NCBI RefSeq assembly: GCF_000621505.1
Contig: NZ_JHYD01000003.1
Span: 124,001-188,000 of the forward strand
Reading direction: 5' to 3'
DNA: 64,000 bases
Origin: Ruminiclostridium cellobioparum DSM 1351 = ATCC 15832
Lineage (GTDB): Bacteria; Bacillota; Clostridia; Acetivibrionales; DSM-1351
Every line of letters begins with the position of its first letter. Position 1 is the first letter of the stretch. The position numbers and the translations under genes are program-made. Shown here piece by piece: positions 17,131-27,570 of this stretch. The notes below the pieces were generated by a model that ran no database searches, was not told where the DNA came from, and saw nothing but the letters and a program-made list of their open reading frames with translations.

Positions 17131-18915
17131 ATGGGAGAATCAATTTACGGACTCAAGAGGAGTCATAAATGTGCAGAGCTGACTTCGGCAAATATAGGAG
17201 AAACCGTTACTGTCATGGGATGGGTGCAGAAGCAGAGAAATCTGGGAAGTTTGGTTTTTGTGGATTTGAGAGACAGATCGGGAATATTGCAGATTGTTTT
17301 TACTGATAAGGACGGAGAAATGCTTGACAGGGCAAAGACAATAAGAAGTGAGTTTGTTCTTGCCGTAGTTGGTACTGTTTCTGCCAGAGCCCCCGAGGCT
17401 GTCAACAGGAAGATGGCAACAGGCGAAATAGAAATAATTGTAAAAGAACTCAGAATACTCAGTTCTTCCGAAACACCGCCCATATATATTGAAGAAAATT
17501 CAGATGTCAATGAAATTACAAGGCTGAAATACAGATATCTTGATTTAAGAAGACCTGACATGCAGAGGAATCTCATACTCAGGCACAGGGTTGCCAAGGT
17601 GGCACGTGATTATTATGATGACAACGGCTTTTTGGAAATTGAAACGCCGATACTGGTTAAGAGTACTCCCGAAGGTGCCAGAGATTATCTTGTACCCAGC
17701 AGGGTACACCCGGGCAAATTTTATGCACTTCCACAGTCACCGCAGCTTTACAAGCAGCTGCTGATGGTGTCGGGCTTCGACAGGTACTTCCAGATAGCAA
17801 AATGCTTCAGGGATGAGGACTTAAGAGCCGACAGACAGCCTGAATTCACCCAGATAGATTTGGAGATGTCCTTTGTCAATGTGGATGACGTGCTGACTAT
17901 TAATGAAGGTTTCGTCAAGAGAGTATTTAAGGAAGCCCTGGGTGTCGAGCTTGAGACTCCATTCCTCAGAATGCCGTATGCTGAAGCTATGGAGAGGTTT
18001 GGGTCCGATAAGCCGGATATCCGCTTTGGTATGGAACTTGTCAATGTATCCGAGCTGGTGGCAGACTGCGGTTTTAAGGTGTTTACCGATGCAGTTGCCG
18101 GCGGAGGAAGCGTAAGAGCAATAAACGCAAAGGGCTGCGCCAAATTCAGCAGAAAAGAGATAGATGCCCTGGTTGAGGTGGTTAAAACCTATAAGGCAAA
18201 GGGTATGGCCTGGATATCAATAGATAATAACAATGAAATAAAATCCTCCTTTGCAAAATTTATGACTGAGGAAGAGATGAAAGCCCTGCTGGGAAGAGTA
18301 GAGGCAGAAGCCGGTGACTTGATTTGCTTTGTGGCTGATAAAAACAGTGTTGTATTTGATGCTCTTGGCCAGTTGAGACTGGAAGTCGCAAGAAAGCTAA
18401 ATATTTTGAATCCTGACGAATTTAAGTTCTTATGGGTGACAGAATTCCCCTTATTTGAATATGATGAAGAAGAAGGGCGATATGCGGCAAAGCATCACCC
18501 GTTCACCTGTCCTATGGACGAGGATATTGAATTCCTTGATACCGATCCCGGGAAAGCCCGGGCCAAAGCCTATGACATAGTATTGAACGGTGTTGAACTG
18601 GGTGGGGGAAGCATCAGAATCCATATACAGGAGCTTCAGGCCAAAATGTTCAGGCTGCTGGGCTTCACCGAGGAGGATGCAAACACAAAGTTCGGTTTCC
18701 TGCTGGATGCCTTCAAATACGGAACTCCTCCTCACGGCGGTATGGCCTTCGGTCTTGACAGAATGATAATGCTCATGGCAAAGACCGGCAGTATCAGAGA
18801 CGTAATAGCATTTCCCAAGGTGCAGAATGCTTCCAGCCCTATGGATAATGCACCTGACATAGTTGATGAAAAACAAATACAGGAATTGCATATAAATATT
18901 ATAGATGAGATATAA
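17131..18915 (+). CDS. aspS: Aspartyl-tRNA synthetase
   Basis: 594 residues, the bacterial type. N-terminal OB anticodon-binding domain (VTVMGWVQKQRNLGSLVFVDLRDRSG), class II catalytic core with QSPQLYKQLLMVSGFDRYFQIAKCFRDEDLRADRQPEFTQID (motif 2) and GMAFGLDRMIMLM (motif 3), and the bacteria-specific GAD insertion (about 290-420). ATG at 17131 follows GGAGGA; the longer frame starting GTG at 17098 is rejected. Whether the enzyme is discriminating or also charges tRNA-Asn cannot be decided here. Confidence 0.95.
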   Translation: MGESIYGLKRSHKCAELTSANIGETVTVMGWVQKQRNLGSLVFVDLRDRSGILQIVFTDKDGEMLDRAKTIRSEFVLAVVGTVSARAPEAVNRKMATGEIEIIVKELRILSSSETPPIYIEENSDVNEITRLKYRYLDLRRPDMQRNLILRHRVAKVARDYYDDNGFLEIETPILVKSTPEGARDYLVPSRVHPGKFYALPQSPQLYKQLLMVSGFDRYFQIAKCFRDEDLRADRQPEFTQIDLEMSFVNVDDVLTINEGFVKRVFKEALGVELETPFLRMPYAEAMERFGSDKPDIRFGMELVNVSELVADCGFKVFTDAVAGGGSVRAINAKGCAKFSRKEIDALVEVVKTYKAKGMAWISIDNNNEIKSSFAKFMTEEEMKALLGRVEAEAGDLICFVADKNSVVFDALGQLRLEVARKLNILNPDEFKFLWVTEFPLFEYDEEEGRYAAKHHPFTCPMDEDIEFLDTDPGKARAKAYDIVLNGVELGGGSIRIHIQELQAKMFRLLGFTEEDANTKFGFLLDAFKYGTPPHGGMAFGLDRMIMLMAKTGSIRDVIAFPKVQNASSPMDNAPDIVDEKQIQELHINIIDEI

Positions 18916-19005
18916 TTCTTACTTCAGAGGTTGCCAGAATTCGTATTAGCAGAATTATTGAGGTGTGATTGTAAACATTGCCATTAGGCGGATTTAAATG
19001 ACTTT

Positions 19006-19014
19006 GGTATAATA
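19006..19014 (+). promoter_or_regulatory. Possible extended -10 promoter for the activase gene
   Basis: TGGTATAAT matches an extended -10 (TGnTATAAT). No good -35 is present at 17 bases. It is the best promoter candidate in the 233-base gap after aspS. Confidence 0.35.
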
Positions 19015-19072
19015 AACGTAGCAATCTGTAATTTTATTCGGGAAACTGTGGGGGACAAATTTTATTGAGAGG

Positions 19073-19117
19073 ACTATGTGAAAAACATCATGAGCAGTTA
19101 GCCATGTTTTACATAGT
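19073..19117 (+). other. Leader hairpin before the activase gene
   Basis: ACTATGTGAAAAACAT (19073-19088) pairs with ATGTTTTACATAGT (19104-19117). It lies 31 bases before the start codon. There is no T run directly after it, so a stabilising or regulatory role is more likely than termination. Confidence 0.45.
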
Positions 19118-19148
19118 TTAAAAATTAGTTTTGGAGATTAGTCAATAT

Positions 19149-22100
19149 ATGAAAAAGAATTATCATGTGGGGTTGGACGTTGGATCTACCACTGTAAAAA
19201 TGGCTGTTCTTGATAAAAATAACAAGCTTGTTTTTTCAAAATATCAAAGACATTATTCGGATATCAGAAAAACAATATTCGAATTAATGGACGAGACCTG
19301 TGAGAAATTTTATCAGGAAGAGTGCACTGTTATGATAACTGGCTCCGGTGGATTGCTGGTCTCTCAGTGGCTGGATCTTGACTTTATCCAGGAAGTTATT
19401 GCAGGCTCCGAGTCTGTACAAACTCTTATTCCCAATACAGATGTTGCAATTGAACTCGGAGGGGAAGATGCTAAGATAACCTATTTCAAGGGCGGCCTGG
19501 AACAGCGTATGAATGGTACCTGTGCCGGCGGTACCGGTTCCTTTATAGACCAGATGGCCTCCTTGCTGCAGACAGACGCGACAGGTCTGAATGAGTATGC
19601 CAAAAACAGCAGAATCATTTATCCCATAGCCGCCCGCTGCGGTGTTTTTGCAAAAACCGATATACAGCCGCTTTTGAACGAAGGAGCTGCAAGGGAAGAC
19701 ATTGCCGCCTCGGTATTTCAGTCTGTGGTTAACCAGACTATCAGCGGCCTGGCTTGTGGCAAACCCATCAAAGGCAATATAGCCTTTTTGGGCGGACCGC
19801 TTTATTTCCTGTCGGAATTGAGAAAGAGATTTGCAATAACCCTCAACTTAAAGCCCGAACAGGTCATCTTCCCCGAAAATTCACAATTGTTTGTGGCCAT
19901 AGGTGCCGCCCTGTCCTCTAAGGAATGCAAAGTCATATCCTTTAAGGATTTAAAGGAAAAACTGCCTGATTTGAATACCATTGTGGTTCATGAGGTGGAA
20001 AGGCTGAAACCTCTTTTCAGCAGTCAGCAGGAGCTGGATCAATTCAGGGCAAGGCACGGGGAGCATTCTGCCAGTGTTAAGCCGCTGAAAGACTACAAGG
20101 GAGATTGTTTCCTTGGAATCGATGCCGGCTCTACAACTACCAAGGCGGTTTTGATAGATACCAACGGAGAGCTCCTTTATACTCATTATGGAAGTAATGA
20201 GGGCAGTCCGTTAAATTCCGCAATAAGAATATTGAATGATATATATGCTCAGATACCTTCAGAGGCCAGAATAGTAAATTCTACCGTCACCGGTTACGGT
20301 GAAGGCTTGATTAAAGCTGCACTTAAGGTGGATATAGGTGAAATTGAAACAATAGCGCACTACAAGGCAGCCGACTTCTTCCTGCCGGGTGTGGATTTTA
20401 TACTGGATATCGGCGGACAGGACATGAAGTGTCTGAAGGTCAAAGACGGGATTATTGACAGTATTATGCTCAACGAGGCGTGTTCCTCGGGCTGCGGTTC
20501 CTTTATAGAAACCTTTGCAAAATCACTGAACTTTACCGTAGAGGACTTTGCCGCACAGGCGCTGCTGGCCGAAAAGCCTGTTGATCTGGGTTCCAGATGT
20601 ACTGTTTTCATGAATTCCAGAGTCAAGCAGGCACAAAAGGAAGGCGCTCAGGTGGGAGATATTTCTGCCGGACTGTCCTATTCGGTCATAAAGAATGCAC
20701 TGCTTAAGGTCATAAAAATCCGGGATCCCAGAGAGATGGGAGAAAAAATAATCGTCCAGGGAGGGACCTTCCTGAATGATGCTGTTCTGAGAAGCTTTGA
20801 GCTGATTTCCGAAAGAGAGGCCGTAAGACCAAACATAGCAGGGCTTATGGGTGCTTTCGGCGCCGCCTTGATCGCAAAGGAACGTTACAGCGGTGCACAG
20901 TCCACTCTTATTACAAAAGACAATATCGGTGAATTTGATTATAATACCGAGCTGCAGAGATGCAAGCTCTGCAACAACAACTGTCTGCTGACAATAAACC
21001 AATTCAGCGACGGCAGCAGATTTGTTTCGGGCAACAGGTGTGAAAGAGGCGCAGGTATTGAAACCTCGGCACAGGATGTGCCGGATATTTATGATTATAA
21101 ATATAAAAGAATAGTGGGCTACAGGCAGGCAGCAGGTATAGAGTATACCAGAGGCACGGTAGGAATTCCTCGTGTACTCAATATGTATGAGAACTATCCC
21201 TTCTGGTTCACCTTCTTTGATCAGCTGAAATTCAGGGTGGAGCTGTCACCCCGTTCATCAAAGAAAATATATGAGCTGGGTATAGAAACCATGCCGTCGG
21301 AATCGGTGTGTTATCCGGCCAAACTTGTTCACGGGCATATAACAAGCCTTGTAAATAAAAATGTGAACTTCATTTTCTATCCCTGCCTTCCATATGAAAT
21401 GGTTGAGGACGAGGGAGCCGATAACCATTACAACTGTCCTATTGTAACATCATATCCTGAAGTTATAAAGAATAATATGGATATTCTGAAGACAAAGGGT
21501 ATAAAGTTTATGAATCCATTCCTTCCCTATGACAACAAGGAAAGAATGAAATCAAGACTTTTTGAGGTTCTTGGCAAAGAATTCAATATAACAAGGGCCG
21601 AAATAGAGAATGCCGTGGAAATGGCATATGCCGAAGACGAAAAGGTAAAGAGGGATATCAGGCAGAAGGGTGAAGAAACCCTGAAATATCTCAGAGAGAA
21701 CAACAAAAGGGGCATCGTACTGGCCGGAAGGCCATACCATATAGACCCTGAGATAAATCACGGCATCCCGCAGATAATAACCTCTCACGGGTTTGCAGTG
21801 TTTACTGAGGATTCAATTGCACATCTGGGAAAGATTGAACGTCCTCTGAGAGTGGTTGACCAGTGGAAATTCCATTCAAGGCTTTATGCGGCTGCAACTG
21901 TTGTCAACGAATATCCCGAGCTTGAAATGATCCAGCTGAATTCCTTCGGCTGCGGTCTCGATGCCGTAACAACAGATCAGGTGCAGGAAATCCTGAATGC
22001 CAACGAAAACATTTATACCGTATTAAAAATAGACGAGGGCAATAACCTGGGCGCCGCCAGGATCAGAATTAGGTCCCTGGTAGCAGCTATTGAAGACAGG

Positions 22101-23453
22101 GACAAAAAAGCCCTGGCTCCTCATAAAAAACATGAGTCCCATAAAAAGGCCGTATTTACTGAGGAAATGAAGGTTAAGCATACCATTCTGGCCCCTCAGA
22201 TGTCGCCTATTCATTTTGATTTCGTTGAAGCGGCCTTCAGAAGGTGCGGCTACAAGGTTGAAGTGCTGCCAGGTGTTGACAGTGCTGCAGTGGAGGACGG
22301 CTTAAGGTATGTCAACAATGATGCCTGCTATCCGTCGATTATTGTTGTAGGTCAGATCATACATGCATTAAAGTCGGGCAGGTACGATCTGGACAATACG
22401 TCGGTGTTGATCACTCAAACAGGCGGAGGCTGCCGTGCCACAAACTATATCGGCTTCCTGAGAAAAGCACTGCATGAGGCGGGAATGAGCCAGGTTCCGG
22501 TCATATCTCTAAACGCACTTGGTCTGGATAACCAGCCGGGCTTTAAGATATCCCTTGACCTGCTGGACAGTGCCTTCAAGGGCCTCGTATACGGTGATCT
22601 GCTGATGAGAGTACTCTACAGGGTAAGGCCTTATGAAGCTGTACCCGGTTCGGCAAATGAACTTTACAGAAAGTGGGCCAAAATATGTACCGACTCCATA
22701 TATGAAGGCAGGAAGGGAAGTTTTAAACGGAATATCAAGGGTATCGTCAGGGATTTTGATACGCTTGAGCTAAAGGATATAAAGAAGCCAAAGGTAGGGC
22801 TTGTAGGAGAAATACTCGTCAAGTTCCATCCGGATGCCAATAACAATGTGGTGGATGTGGTTGAGAAGGAAGGGGCGGAAGCAGTTATGCCCGACCTCAT
22901 TGACTTTTTCCTGTACTGCGCATATGATGCCAACTTCAAGTATAAGCACCTGTCCGGTACATTTAAAAAACTGGTTGTAAACAATCTTGCCATTGTAGCT
23001 ATAGAGTATTATAGAAGGCATATGAAAAAGTATTTGCGCAGGAGCAGGAGGTTTGATCCGCCGCATTCCATATATGAACTTGCCGAAAGTGCCTCCGAAA
23101 TACTTTCCATCGGAAACCAGACAGGCGAAGGCTGGTTCCTGACGGCAGAAATGATCGAACTCATAAAGAGCGGTGCCGGAAATATAGTTTGCATGCAGCC
23201 GTTTGCGTGTCTGCCCAACCATGTTACGGGCAAGGGTATGATAAAGGAATTGAGGAGAAGATATCCCGAATCCAATATAGTTGCAGTGGACTATGATCCC
23301 GGGGCCAGCGAGGTTAACCAGCTTAACAGAATCAAGCTGATGATGTCGGTAGCCTTCAAGAACCTGAAAAACCCGCCTGAGAAGGTTGAGACGCCGGTGG
23401 CTGAAGCGGCCGAGCAGGAGGTTCTGGTGCAGGATGCCAAAATCAGTTCATAA
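19149..23453 (+). CDS. Giant 2-hydroxyacyl-CoA dehydratase activase-related protein
   Basis: 1434 residues from ATG at 19149 (GGAGAT upstream). Two ASKHA ATPase modules come first: one at about 5-260 ([42 protein letters not shown]) and one at about 325-590 ([37 protein letters not shown]). Then a Cys cluster RCKLCNNNC...GNRC (about 610-640), a DUF2229 region ([19 protein letters not shown]), and a C-terminal dehydratase-like domain with NNDACYP and [14 protein letters not shown]. Classical activators (HgdC, BadF) hold a [4Fe-4S] cluster and fire one electron, driven by ATP, into a dehydratase or reductase. Here activator and partner-like domains are fused. The natural substrate of this conserved clostridial family is unknown. 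A strong terminator follows. Confidence 0.88.
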   Translation: MKKNYHVGLDVGSTTVKMAVLDKNNKLVFSKYQRHYSDIRKTIFELMDETCEKFYQEECTVMITGSGGLLVSQWLDLDFIQEVIAGSESVQTLIPNTDVAIELGGEDAKITYFKGGLEQRMNGTCAGGTGSFIDQMASLLQTDATGLNEYAKNSRIIYPIAARCGVFAKTDIQPLLNEGAAREDIAASVFQSVVNQTISGLACGKPIKGNIAFLGGPLYFLSELRKRFAITLNLKPEQVIFPENSQLFVAIGAALSSKECKVISFKDLKEKLPDLNTIVVHEVERLKPLFSSQQELDQFRARHGEHSASVKPLKDYKGDCFLGIDAGSTTTKAVLIDTNGELLYTHYGSNEGSPLNSAIRILNDIYAQIPSEARIVNSTVTGYGEGLIKAALKVDIGEIETIAHYKAADFFLPGVDFILDIGGQDMKCLKVKDGIIDSIMLNEACSSGCGSFIETFAKSLNFTVEDFAAQALLAEKPVDLGSRCTVFMNSRVKQAQKEGAQVGDISAGLSYSVIKNALLKVIKIRDPREMGEKIIVQGGTFLNDAVLRSFELISEREAVRPNIAGLMGAFGAALIAKERYSGAQSTLITKDNIGEFDYNTELQRCKLCNNNCLLTINQFSDGSRFVSGNRCERGAGIETSAQDVPDIYDYKYKRIVGYRQAAGIEYTRGTVGIPRVLNMYENYPFWFTFFDQLKFRVELSPRSSKKIYELGIETMPSESVCYPAKLVHGHITSLVNKNVNFIFYPCLPYEMVEDEGADNHYNCPIVTSYPEVIKNNMDILKTKGIKFMNPFLPYDNKERMKSRLFEVLGKEFNITRAEIENAVEMAYAEDEKVKRDIRQKGEETLKYLRENNKRGIVLAGRPYHIDPEINHGIPQIITSHGFAVFTEDSIAHLGKIERPLRVVDQWKFHSRLYAAATVVNEYPELEMIQLNSFGCGLDAVTTDQVQEILNANENIYTVLKIDEGNNLGAARIRIRSLVAAIEDRDKKALAPHKKHESHKKAVFTEEMKVKHTILAPQMSPIHFDFVEAAFRRCGYKVEVLPGVDSAAVEDGLRYVNNDACYPSIIVVGQIIHALKSGRYDLDNTSVLITQTGGGCRATNYIGFLRKALHEAGMSQVPVISLNALGLDNQPGFKISLDLLDSAFKGLVYGDLLMRVLYRVRPYEAVPGSANELYRKWAKICTDSIYEGRKGSFKRNIKGIVRDFDTLELKDIKKPKVGLVGEILVKFHPDANNNVVDVVEKEGAEAVMPDLIDFFLYCAYDANFKYKHLSGTFKKLVVNNLAIVAIEYYRRHMKKYLRRSRRFDPPHSIYELAESASEILSIGNQTGEGWFLTAEMIELIKSGAGNIVCMQPFACLPNHVTGKGMIKELRRRYPESNIVAVDYDPGASEVNQLNRIKLMMSVAFKNLKNPPEKVETPVAEAAEQEVLVQDAKISS

Positions 23454-23484
23454 AATAAGGGCCGGCCATGCCGGCCTTATTAAT
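23454..23484 (+). terminator. Terminator after the activase gene
   Basis: ATAAGGGCCGGC and GCCGGCCTTAT form a perfect stem around CAT, followed by TAATTT. Confidence 0.75.
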
Positions 23485-23507
23485 TTACTGCGAAGGAGAC
23501 AAGTGTA

Positions 23508-23867
23508 ATGGAGAAAGTCAACATATATGAGAAGTTAAAGCTTTTTAACGGGTACTGGAGCCCTAAAATATTGGGTGAAGTCAATGAATCAAATGTAAAA
23601 GCGGCAAAACTGAAGGGTGAATTTCTGTGGCATAGTCATGAAAATGAAGATGAAATGTTTTATGTCTTAAAAGGAATATTGAAAATAAGATTCAGGGACA
23701 GGGAAGTTATTTTAAACGAAGGCGAATTCCTTATAATTCCCAGGGGAATCGAACATATGCCTGTTGCAGAGGAGGAAGTTCATGTGATGCTGATTGAACC
23801 GAAGGCAACATTGAACACCGGAGATGTAAGAAATGAAAGAACGGTAGAAAAGCTTGAAAAAATTTAG
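23508..23867 (+). CDS. Small cupin-domain protein
   Basis: 119 residues with a single cupin barrel. Motif 1 appears as WHSHENEDEMFYVLKG (His, His, Glu metal ligands) and motif 2 as GEFLIIPRGIEHMPVAEEEVHVML (final His). The metal set is complete, so the fold can bind a metal, but enzymes and sensors share it and the substrate is unknown. GAAGGAG lies eleven bases before the ATG. It stands between two terminator/insert regions and looks monocistronic. Confidence 0.88.
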   Translation: MEKVNIYEKLKLFNGYWSPKILGEVNESNVKAAKLKGEFLWHSHENEDEMFYVLKGILKIRFRDREVILNEGEFLIIPRGIEHMPVAEEEVHVMLIEPKATLNTGDVRNERTVEKLEKI

Positions 23868-23928
23868 TACGGTACAATCAGTAATAATATTTTACCGGCA
23901 AAGTTGATTGACTGTCTGGCATAACGCT

Positions 23929-24006
23929 TTACGGCCGGTTGTTTAATATTTCACTGACAACATCAACGTAAAGCTTTCCCTCATGTTTTTCCAAACGCAG
24001 CAAAAT
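23929..24006 (-). pseudogene. Possible C-terminal remnant of a disrupted gene
   Basis: Read on the minus strand, this gives LLRLEKHEGKLYVDVVSEI and LNNRP then TAA, with codons like native genes and unlike the A+T-rich DNA it abuts. No start or upstream part exists because the A+T-rich cassette begins at about 24005. It looks like the tail of an older gene truncated by that insertion, but it is short and could be chance. Confidence 0.35.
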
Positions 24007-24499
24007 GTCTTTTATAAAGAAATATTTTACCTCAAAAGACTCGTCAATAATAAGTATTGATGATATAAAAAAAAATAGTGTTCTTACAGTATATTCATTT
24101 GAAGAATTAAAGGTACAAGTAGAATCATTTGATTACAAGATTGGTATTTTATTAGATAGAAATATATTACAAGATAGTGATAATATAGATAATCTTAATA
24201 AATGGCTTAAGAAAAAAATAAATTTTCCTATAGTCGTAATTGGATATGGCAATCCTACTTATACGTATTTTAAAAAACTACTTATAACTGATGAAAAATA
24301 TATTCCAAGACTTGATGAAGAGAGATATGAGTTATATAAAAAAGAAAATGGATTTAGCTTGGCATATATTTGTAATGATGGTAAAATATATGGTAAAGGT
24401 TATAAAGAAGAATGTAACTTAGATAATATTTTAAGGGTACTAAATAATTATCTTAGAGGGGAAGATAATGTGAGGAAAATAGTAGAATATGGAGAATAA
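24005..24499 (+). CDS. Hypothetical protein, first gene of an A+T-rich cassette
   Basis: 164 residues, not recognised. It is mixed alpha/beta with Lys/Asn/Ile/Tyr-rich composition, a run ILLDRNILQDSDNIDNLNKWL, and no signal peptide or membrane segment. The DNA is clearly richer in A and T than the genes on either side, and no good ribosome binding site precedes the ATG, so the start is uncertain. It is followed after two bases by a second gene of the same composition. Small, A+T-rich pairs of this kind often encode immunity or anti-phage factors, but nothing here identifies one. Confidence 0.7.
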   Translation: MSFIKKYFTSKDSSIISIDDIKKNSVLTVYSFEELKVQVESFDYKIGILLDRNILQDSDNIDNLNKWLKKKINFPIVVIGYGNPTYTYFKKLLITDEKYIPRLDEERYELYKKENGFSLAYICNDGKIYGKGYKEECNLDNILRVLNNYLRGEDNVRKIVEYGE

Positions 24500-24501
24500 A
24501 T

Positions 24502-25089
24502 ATGAGTAATTTTACTTTGGCTGATGCATTTTCAATTAATTTAAACTTTATTATTTACATAAGAAACCTTTATTTAAATTATAATAGTGAATATGAAATA
24601 TCTAATATTCATCCATGGATTCCAATAAATAAAGATGTCTTGCTTAATATGAGCGATTTTGATATTAAATCTAAGGAAATTTGGAATTTAATAATTAACG
24701 ATTTCGCTTTTTCTTCTAGTGATTTAATTGTTATAGACCTGGAGTATTGGGTTAATAAAAAGTTCCCATTTAGTGACTTGTTTAATTCATCTACTTGCTC
24801 AATTGAACAGTATCAAAACATAAAAAAGTCATTTGAGGCGTGGTACTGGGGAAATGGTAATACTGTAACTCGTTTCTTTTCGAAAGATATTGTAATAAAT
24901 TATTATGATAAATTAATTAATATGGCTGAATCTGAAGGGTTAAAATTGAAAGATGCTCGAATTTATTTACAAGTTGTCTACGATAAACCTTCTGAGTCAT
25001 GGGAGATTAAAAACAATAATATGATAGTAATCTCTCTTAATGATAGATTACCGAAAGAAGAAGAAATTTTTAAAATTTGTTATATTTAA
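24502..25089 (+). CDS. Hypothetical protein, second gene of the A+T-rich cassette
   Basis: 195 residues, not recognised. GGAG lies eight bases before its ATG, inside the end of the preceding gene, so the two are translationally coupled. It has aromatic-rich segments (SFEAWYWGNGNTVTRFFSKD near 110-130) and no membrane helix or signal peptide. Codon use is A/T-heavy, like its partner and unlike the rest of the window. The two proteins probably act together. Function unknown; an immunity protein of a toxin system is one possibility, without direct support. Confidence 0.72.
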   Translation: MSNFTLADAFSINLNFIIYIRNLYLNYNSEYEISNIHPWIPINKDVLLNMSDFDIKSKEIWNLIINDFAFSSSDLIVIDLEYWVNKKFPFSDLFNSSTCSIEQYQNIKKSFEAWYWGNGNTVTRFFSKDIVINYYDKLINMAESEGLKLKDARIYLQVVYDKPSESWEIKNNNMIVISLNDRLPKEEEIFKICYI

Positions 25090-25172
25090 TTTAGCCCTCA
25101 AAAATATTATCTTCTTAGCATCAACGAATGTTGGCGGTACCCCTAATATAAAAAATTAGACATGAAAATAAA

Positions 25173-25223
25173 AGCGTGCTGTATTGAATTATTCCGCATA
25201 TTGGCAATTCAATAAAAGCACGC
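25173..25223. terminator. Bipartite hairpin between the cassette and the histidine kinase
   Basis: GCGTGCT pairs with AGCACGC, and inside it ATTGAATT pairs with AATTCAAT around a 15-base loop. Lying between converging genes, it can serve both directions; no long T run is present on either side. Bases 25090-25172 hold no gene. Confidence 0.55.
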
Positions 25224-25263
25224 CTATACAAATATTATACTAATGATATAATCAAAAAATTAT

Positions 25264-27570
25264 TTAATTAATTAGCTGGCTGACTGCCGGGAGTTCTATT
25301 GTTGCCTTAAAAAGGTCACCGTCGATATTGAGGGTAAAGCTCCCGTTTTGGAGTTCTGTGAGGCTTTTGGCTATTGAAAGCCCCAGGCCCGAGCCTTCAC
25401 TGTGGCGGGAGGCATCGCCTCTCTTAAATCTCTCCATCAGCTCATCCGCATTTACATTCAATTCGTAGGCAGATATGTTTTTTACCACAATTTTCACCGT
25501 TTCATCAGTTTGAATTACATCTATATACACTCTTGAATTGGGGAGAGCATATTTGAATACATTTGACAGGAGATTTTCTATAACTCTCCAGAGAAGCCTT
25601 CCATCCGCATTCACATAAACATTTTCGGCAGGGAAGTTGGTCCTGAAAATAAGCCCTGATGTTTCGATCTTATCTGAAAGTTCTCCCAGGCCCTGTGAAA
25701 TAAGAGACGCAACATTCAATTTTTCAAAATTGACCGCTATATTTCCGCTGGTTGCCTTGGCTGCCTCAAACAAATCCTCGGTCAGCGATTTCAGCCTCTG
25801 GGATTTTGAATCAATTATGCCAAGATACTTTCCTGCATTTTCAGACTGAAGCCCTTCATTTTTCAGCAGATCAACATAGGTGATTATGGAGGTCAGGGGA
25901 GTCTTCAAATCATGGGATACATTTGTAATAAGCTCAGCCTTCATCCGTTCGGCCTTGACCTGGCTGCCGACGGCATTTTTCAGGCCGTCGGCAATTTGAT
26001 TGATGGTTCCGGCAAGAGCTCGGAGTTCAGGAATACCCAGTTCGGGTATGTTGTAAGTCAACTCCCCGGCTCTGATTTTTTCGGCACCGTCTCTAATATT
26101 TATAAATACCTTGAAATTTTTCAAAAGGAAATATATTGCGGCAGCATTTACACCCACTATTCCAAAGAAGCCTATAAATGTTACATCGTTACCGGCGGCA
26201 AATATCAGCGCAAATATCAGGTTGAGAAATGCGTAAGCTCCAAAGATAAGCAGCAGCCTCATGGTAAGGGGACTTTTAATTAAAACTCCGCTAATAGTGT
26301 TTTTAATTTTTATATAAAGACTGTGAAGCCCGCTGAAAATCCATTTAACCATCTTACAAAGCAGAGTATACTTAATAACCTCATGCCTCTTGAATCTTTT
26401 GGCAAGCATTGTAATAAACAAGATACCTACCAGAGTACCAAAAATTATTACTACACTTAAAATTGTGTATATAACCGCTGCATTATAGCGTGTGTTATTC
26501 CAATAAAATACCGGTACAAACTGAATAATCTGTGATATACAGAGTACAATGAAAGAAACACTTACCACAAGGGCTACATCAAGGTATATTATATCTGCGG
26601 CTATCAGGTGAACGCCTTCCTTATCCGGACGTCTGCCGGCGGAATATATCAGGTATATTAAGCCGGTTATAAAAGCCAGAAGCCCCAAACCGGAGGTTTT
26701 TAAACCTGTCAGACCTCTGATGGAATTGTTTTTAAAGGTATTTACTTCAGTTTGATATCTGTCGGGAGACATACCCAGATATACAGTGGTATCTGCCGGA
26801 ATTGAATAGGACCCATACGAATTGCCTCCGAAATAGGAATTCCAATTGCTTTGAGTCAGCTTGACCGAAAAGGGCAGAGCATCAAAGTAATTTTCTATCG
26901 TATTGTTGTCGGATATATTTGATTGTGCTGTTTTACCGTTTTGTACCACTGAATAATATATACCCTGCAAACTGTCAAGATACTTTATTTGTGATTTATA
27001 ATCCTCCAGTTGCCGGTTTATGGCTTCTTCAGTAACATTATCCAGCATCTTGTCATATTTACCGTTTATTTCTTTTGTATCTTTGTCTTTCTTATCCTTT
27101 AACTTCTGGATTTTTTCCAGGGCATCCTTGTTTTTAATGTCAGATATAACATCAGTATTTTCAGCAACATTACCGTTATTATCAATTATAATACTTTGGT
27201 TGTTGAGATATTCCTGATACTGGTTGACAGAGTTGTAAAAATCATTTTCAACCTGTTGAAGCTCGTTGCTTCTGCTATACTCAATATTGGACTTCATACC
27301 GTTTATTTCATCAGGGTCCAGAGCAGCCCCCGATTTGATGTTTTCTTCACTTTTATACTTAAACGCCACGAAAGATATATTGGAGTAAGCATGCTGCAAT
27401 ATATCCTTACCGGCCATGCTTTCCTTAAATTCCTTATTTTGAATTGCATCTTCAAAATAAGGCGCCTGCAAGAGGCCATAGGCAAGAGATAACATCCCGG
27501 CAATGCATAAGATGATTGCAAGGAGCTTAAACCATACGGAATATCTATAATTTTTCAATTTTGTATCCAA
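25264..27570 (-). CDS. Sensor histidine kinase with large extracytoplasmic domain
   Basis: 768 residues. One N-terminal membrane helix (about 14-32), a long extracytoplasmic region (33-290) rich in charged coiled coil (KDKKDKDTKEINGKYDKML), several more helices (about 290-480), a HAMP-like segment (485-540), the H-box NVSHDLKTPLTSIITYVDLL (His near 550), the N-box RVIENLLSNVFKYAL, and GSGLGLSIAKSL. The family autophosphorylates the His and passes phosphate to a response regulator. It starts at TTG 27570, overlapping the regulator gene by 26 bases, with GTGGGG just upstream. The combination of a big sensor and many helices suggests an envelope signal; the ligand is unknown. Confidence 0.9.
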   Translation of the reverse strand: MDTKLKNYRYSVWFKLLAIILCIAGMLSLAYGLLQAPYFEDAIQNKEFKESMAGKDILQHAYSNISFVAFKYKSEENIKSGAALDPDEINGMKSNIEYSRSNELQQVENDFYNSVNQYQEYLNNQSIIIDNNGNVAENTDVISDIKNKDALEKIQKLKDKKDKDTKEINGKYDKMLDNVTEEAINRQLEDYKSQIKYLDSLQGIYYSVVQNGKTAQSNISDNNTIENYFDALPFSVKLTQSNWNSYFGGNSYGSYSIPADTTVYLGMSPDRYQTEVNTFKNNSIRGLTGLKTSGLGLLAFITGLIYLIYSAGRRPDKEGVHLIAADIIYLDVALVVSVSFIVLCISQIIQFVPVFYWNNTRYNAAVIYTILSVVIIFGTLVGILFITMLAKRFKRHEVIKYTLLCKMVKWIFSGLHSLYIKIKNTISGVLIKSPLTMRLLLIFGAYAFLNLIFALIFAAGNDVTFIGFFGIVGVNAAAIYFLLKNFKVFINIRDGAEKIRAGELTYNIPELGIPELRALAGTINQIADGLKNAVGSQVKAERMKAELITNVSHDLKTPLTSIITYVDLLKNEGLQSENAGKYLGIIDSKSQRLKSLTEDLFEAAKATSGNIAVNFEKLNVASLISQGLGELSDKIETSGLIFRTNFPAENVYVNADGRLLWRVIENLLSNVFKYALPNSRVYIDVIQTDETVKIVVKNISAYELNVNADELMERFKRGDASRHSEGSGLGLSIAKSLTELQNGSFTLNIDGDLFKATIELPAVSQLIN

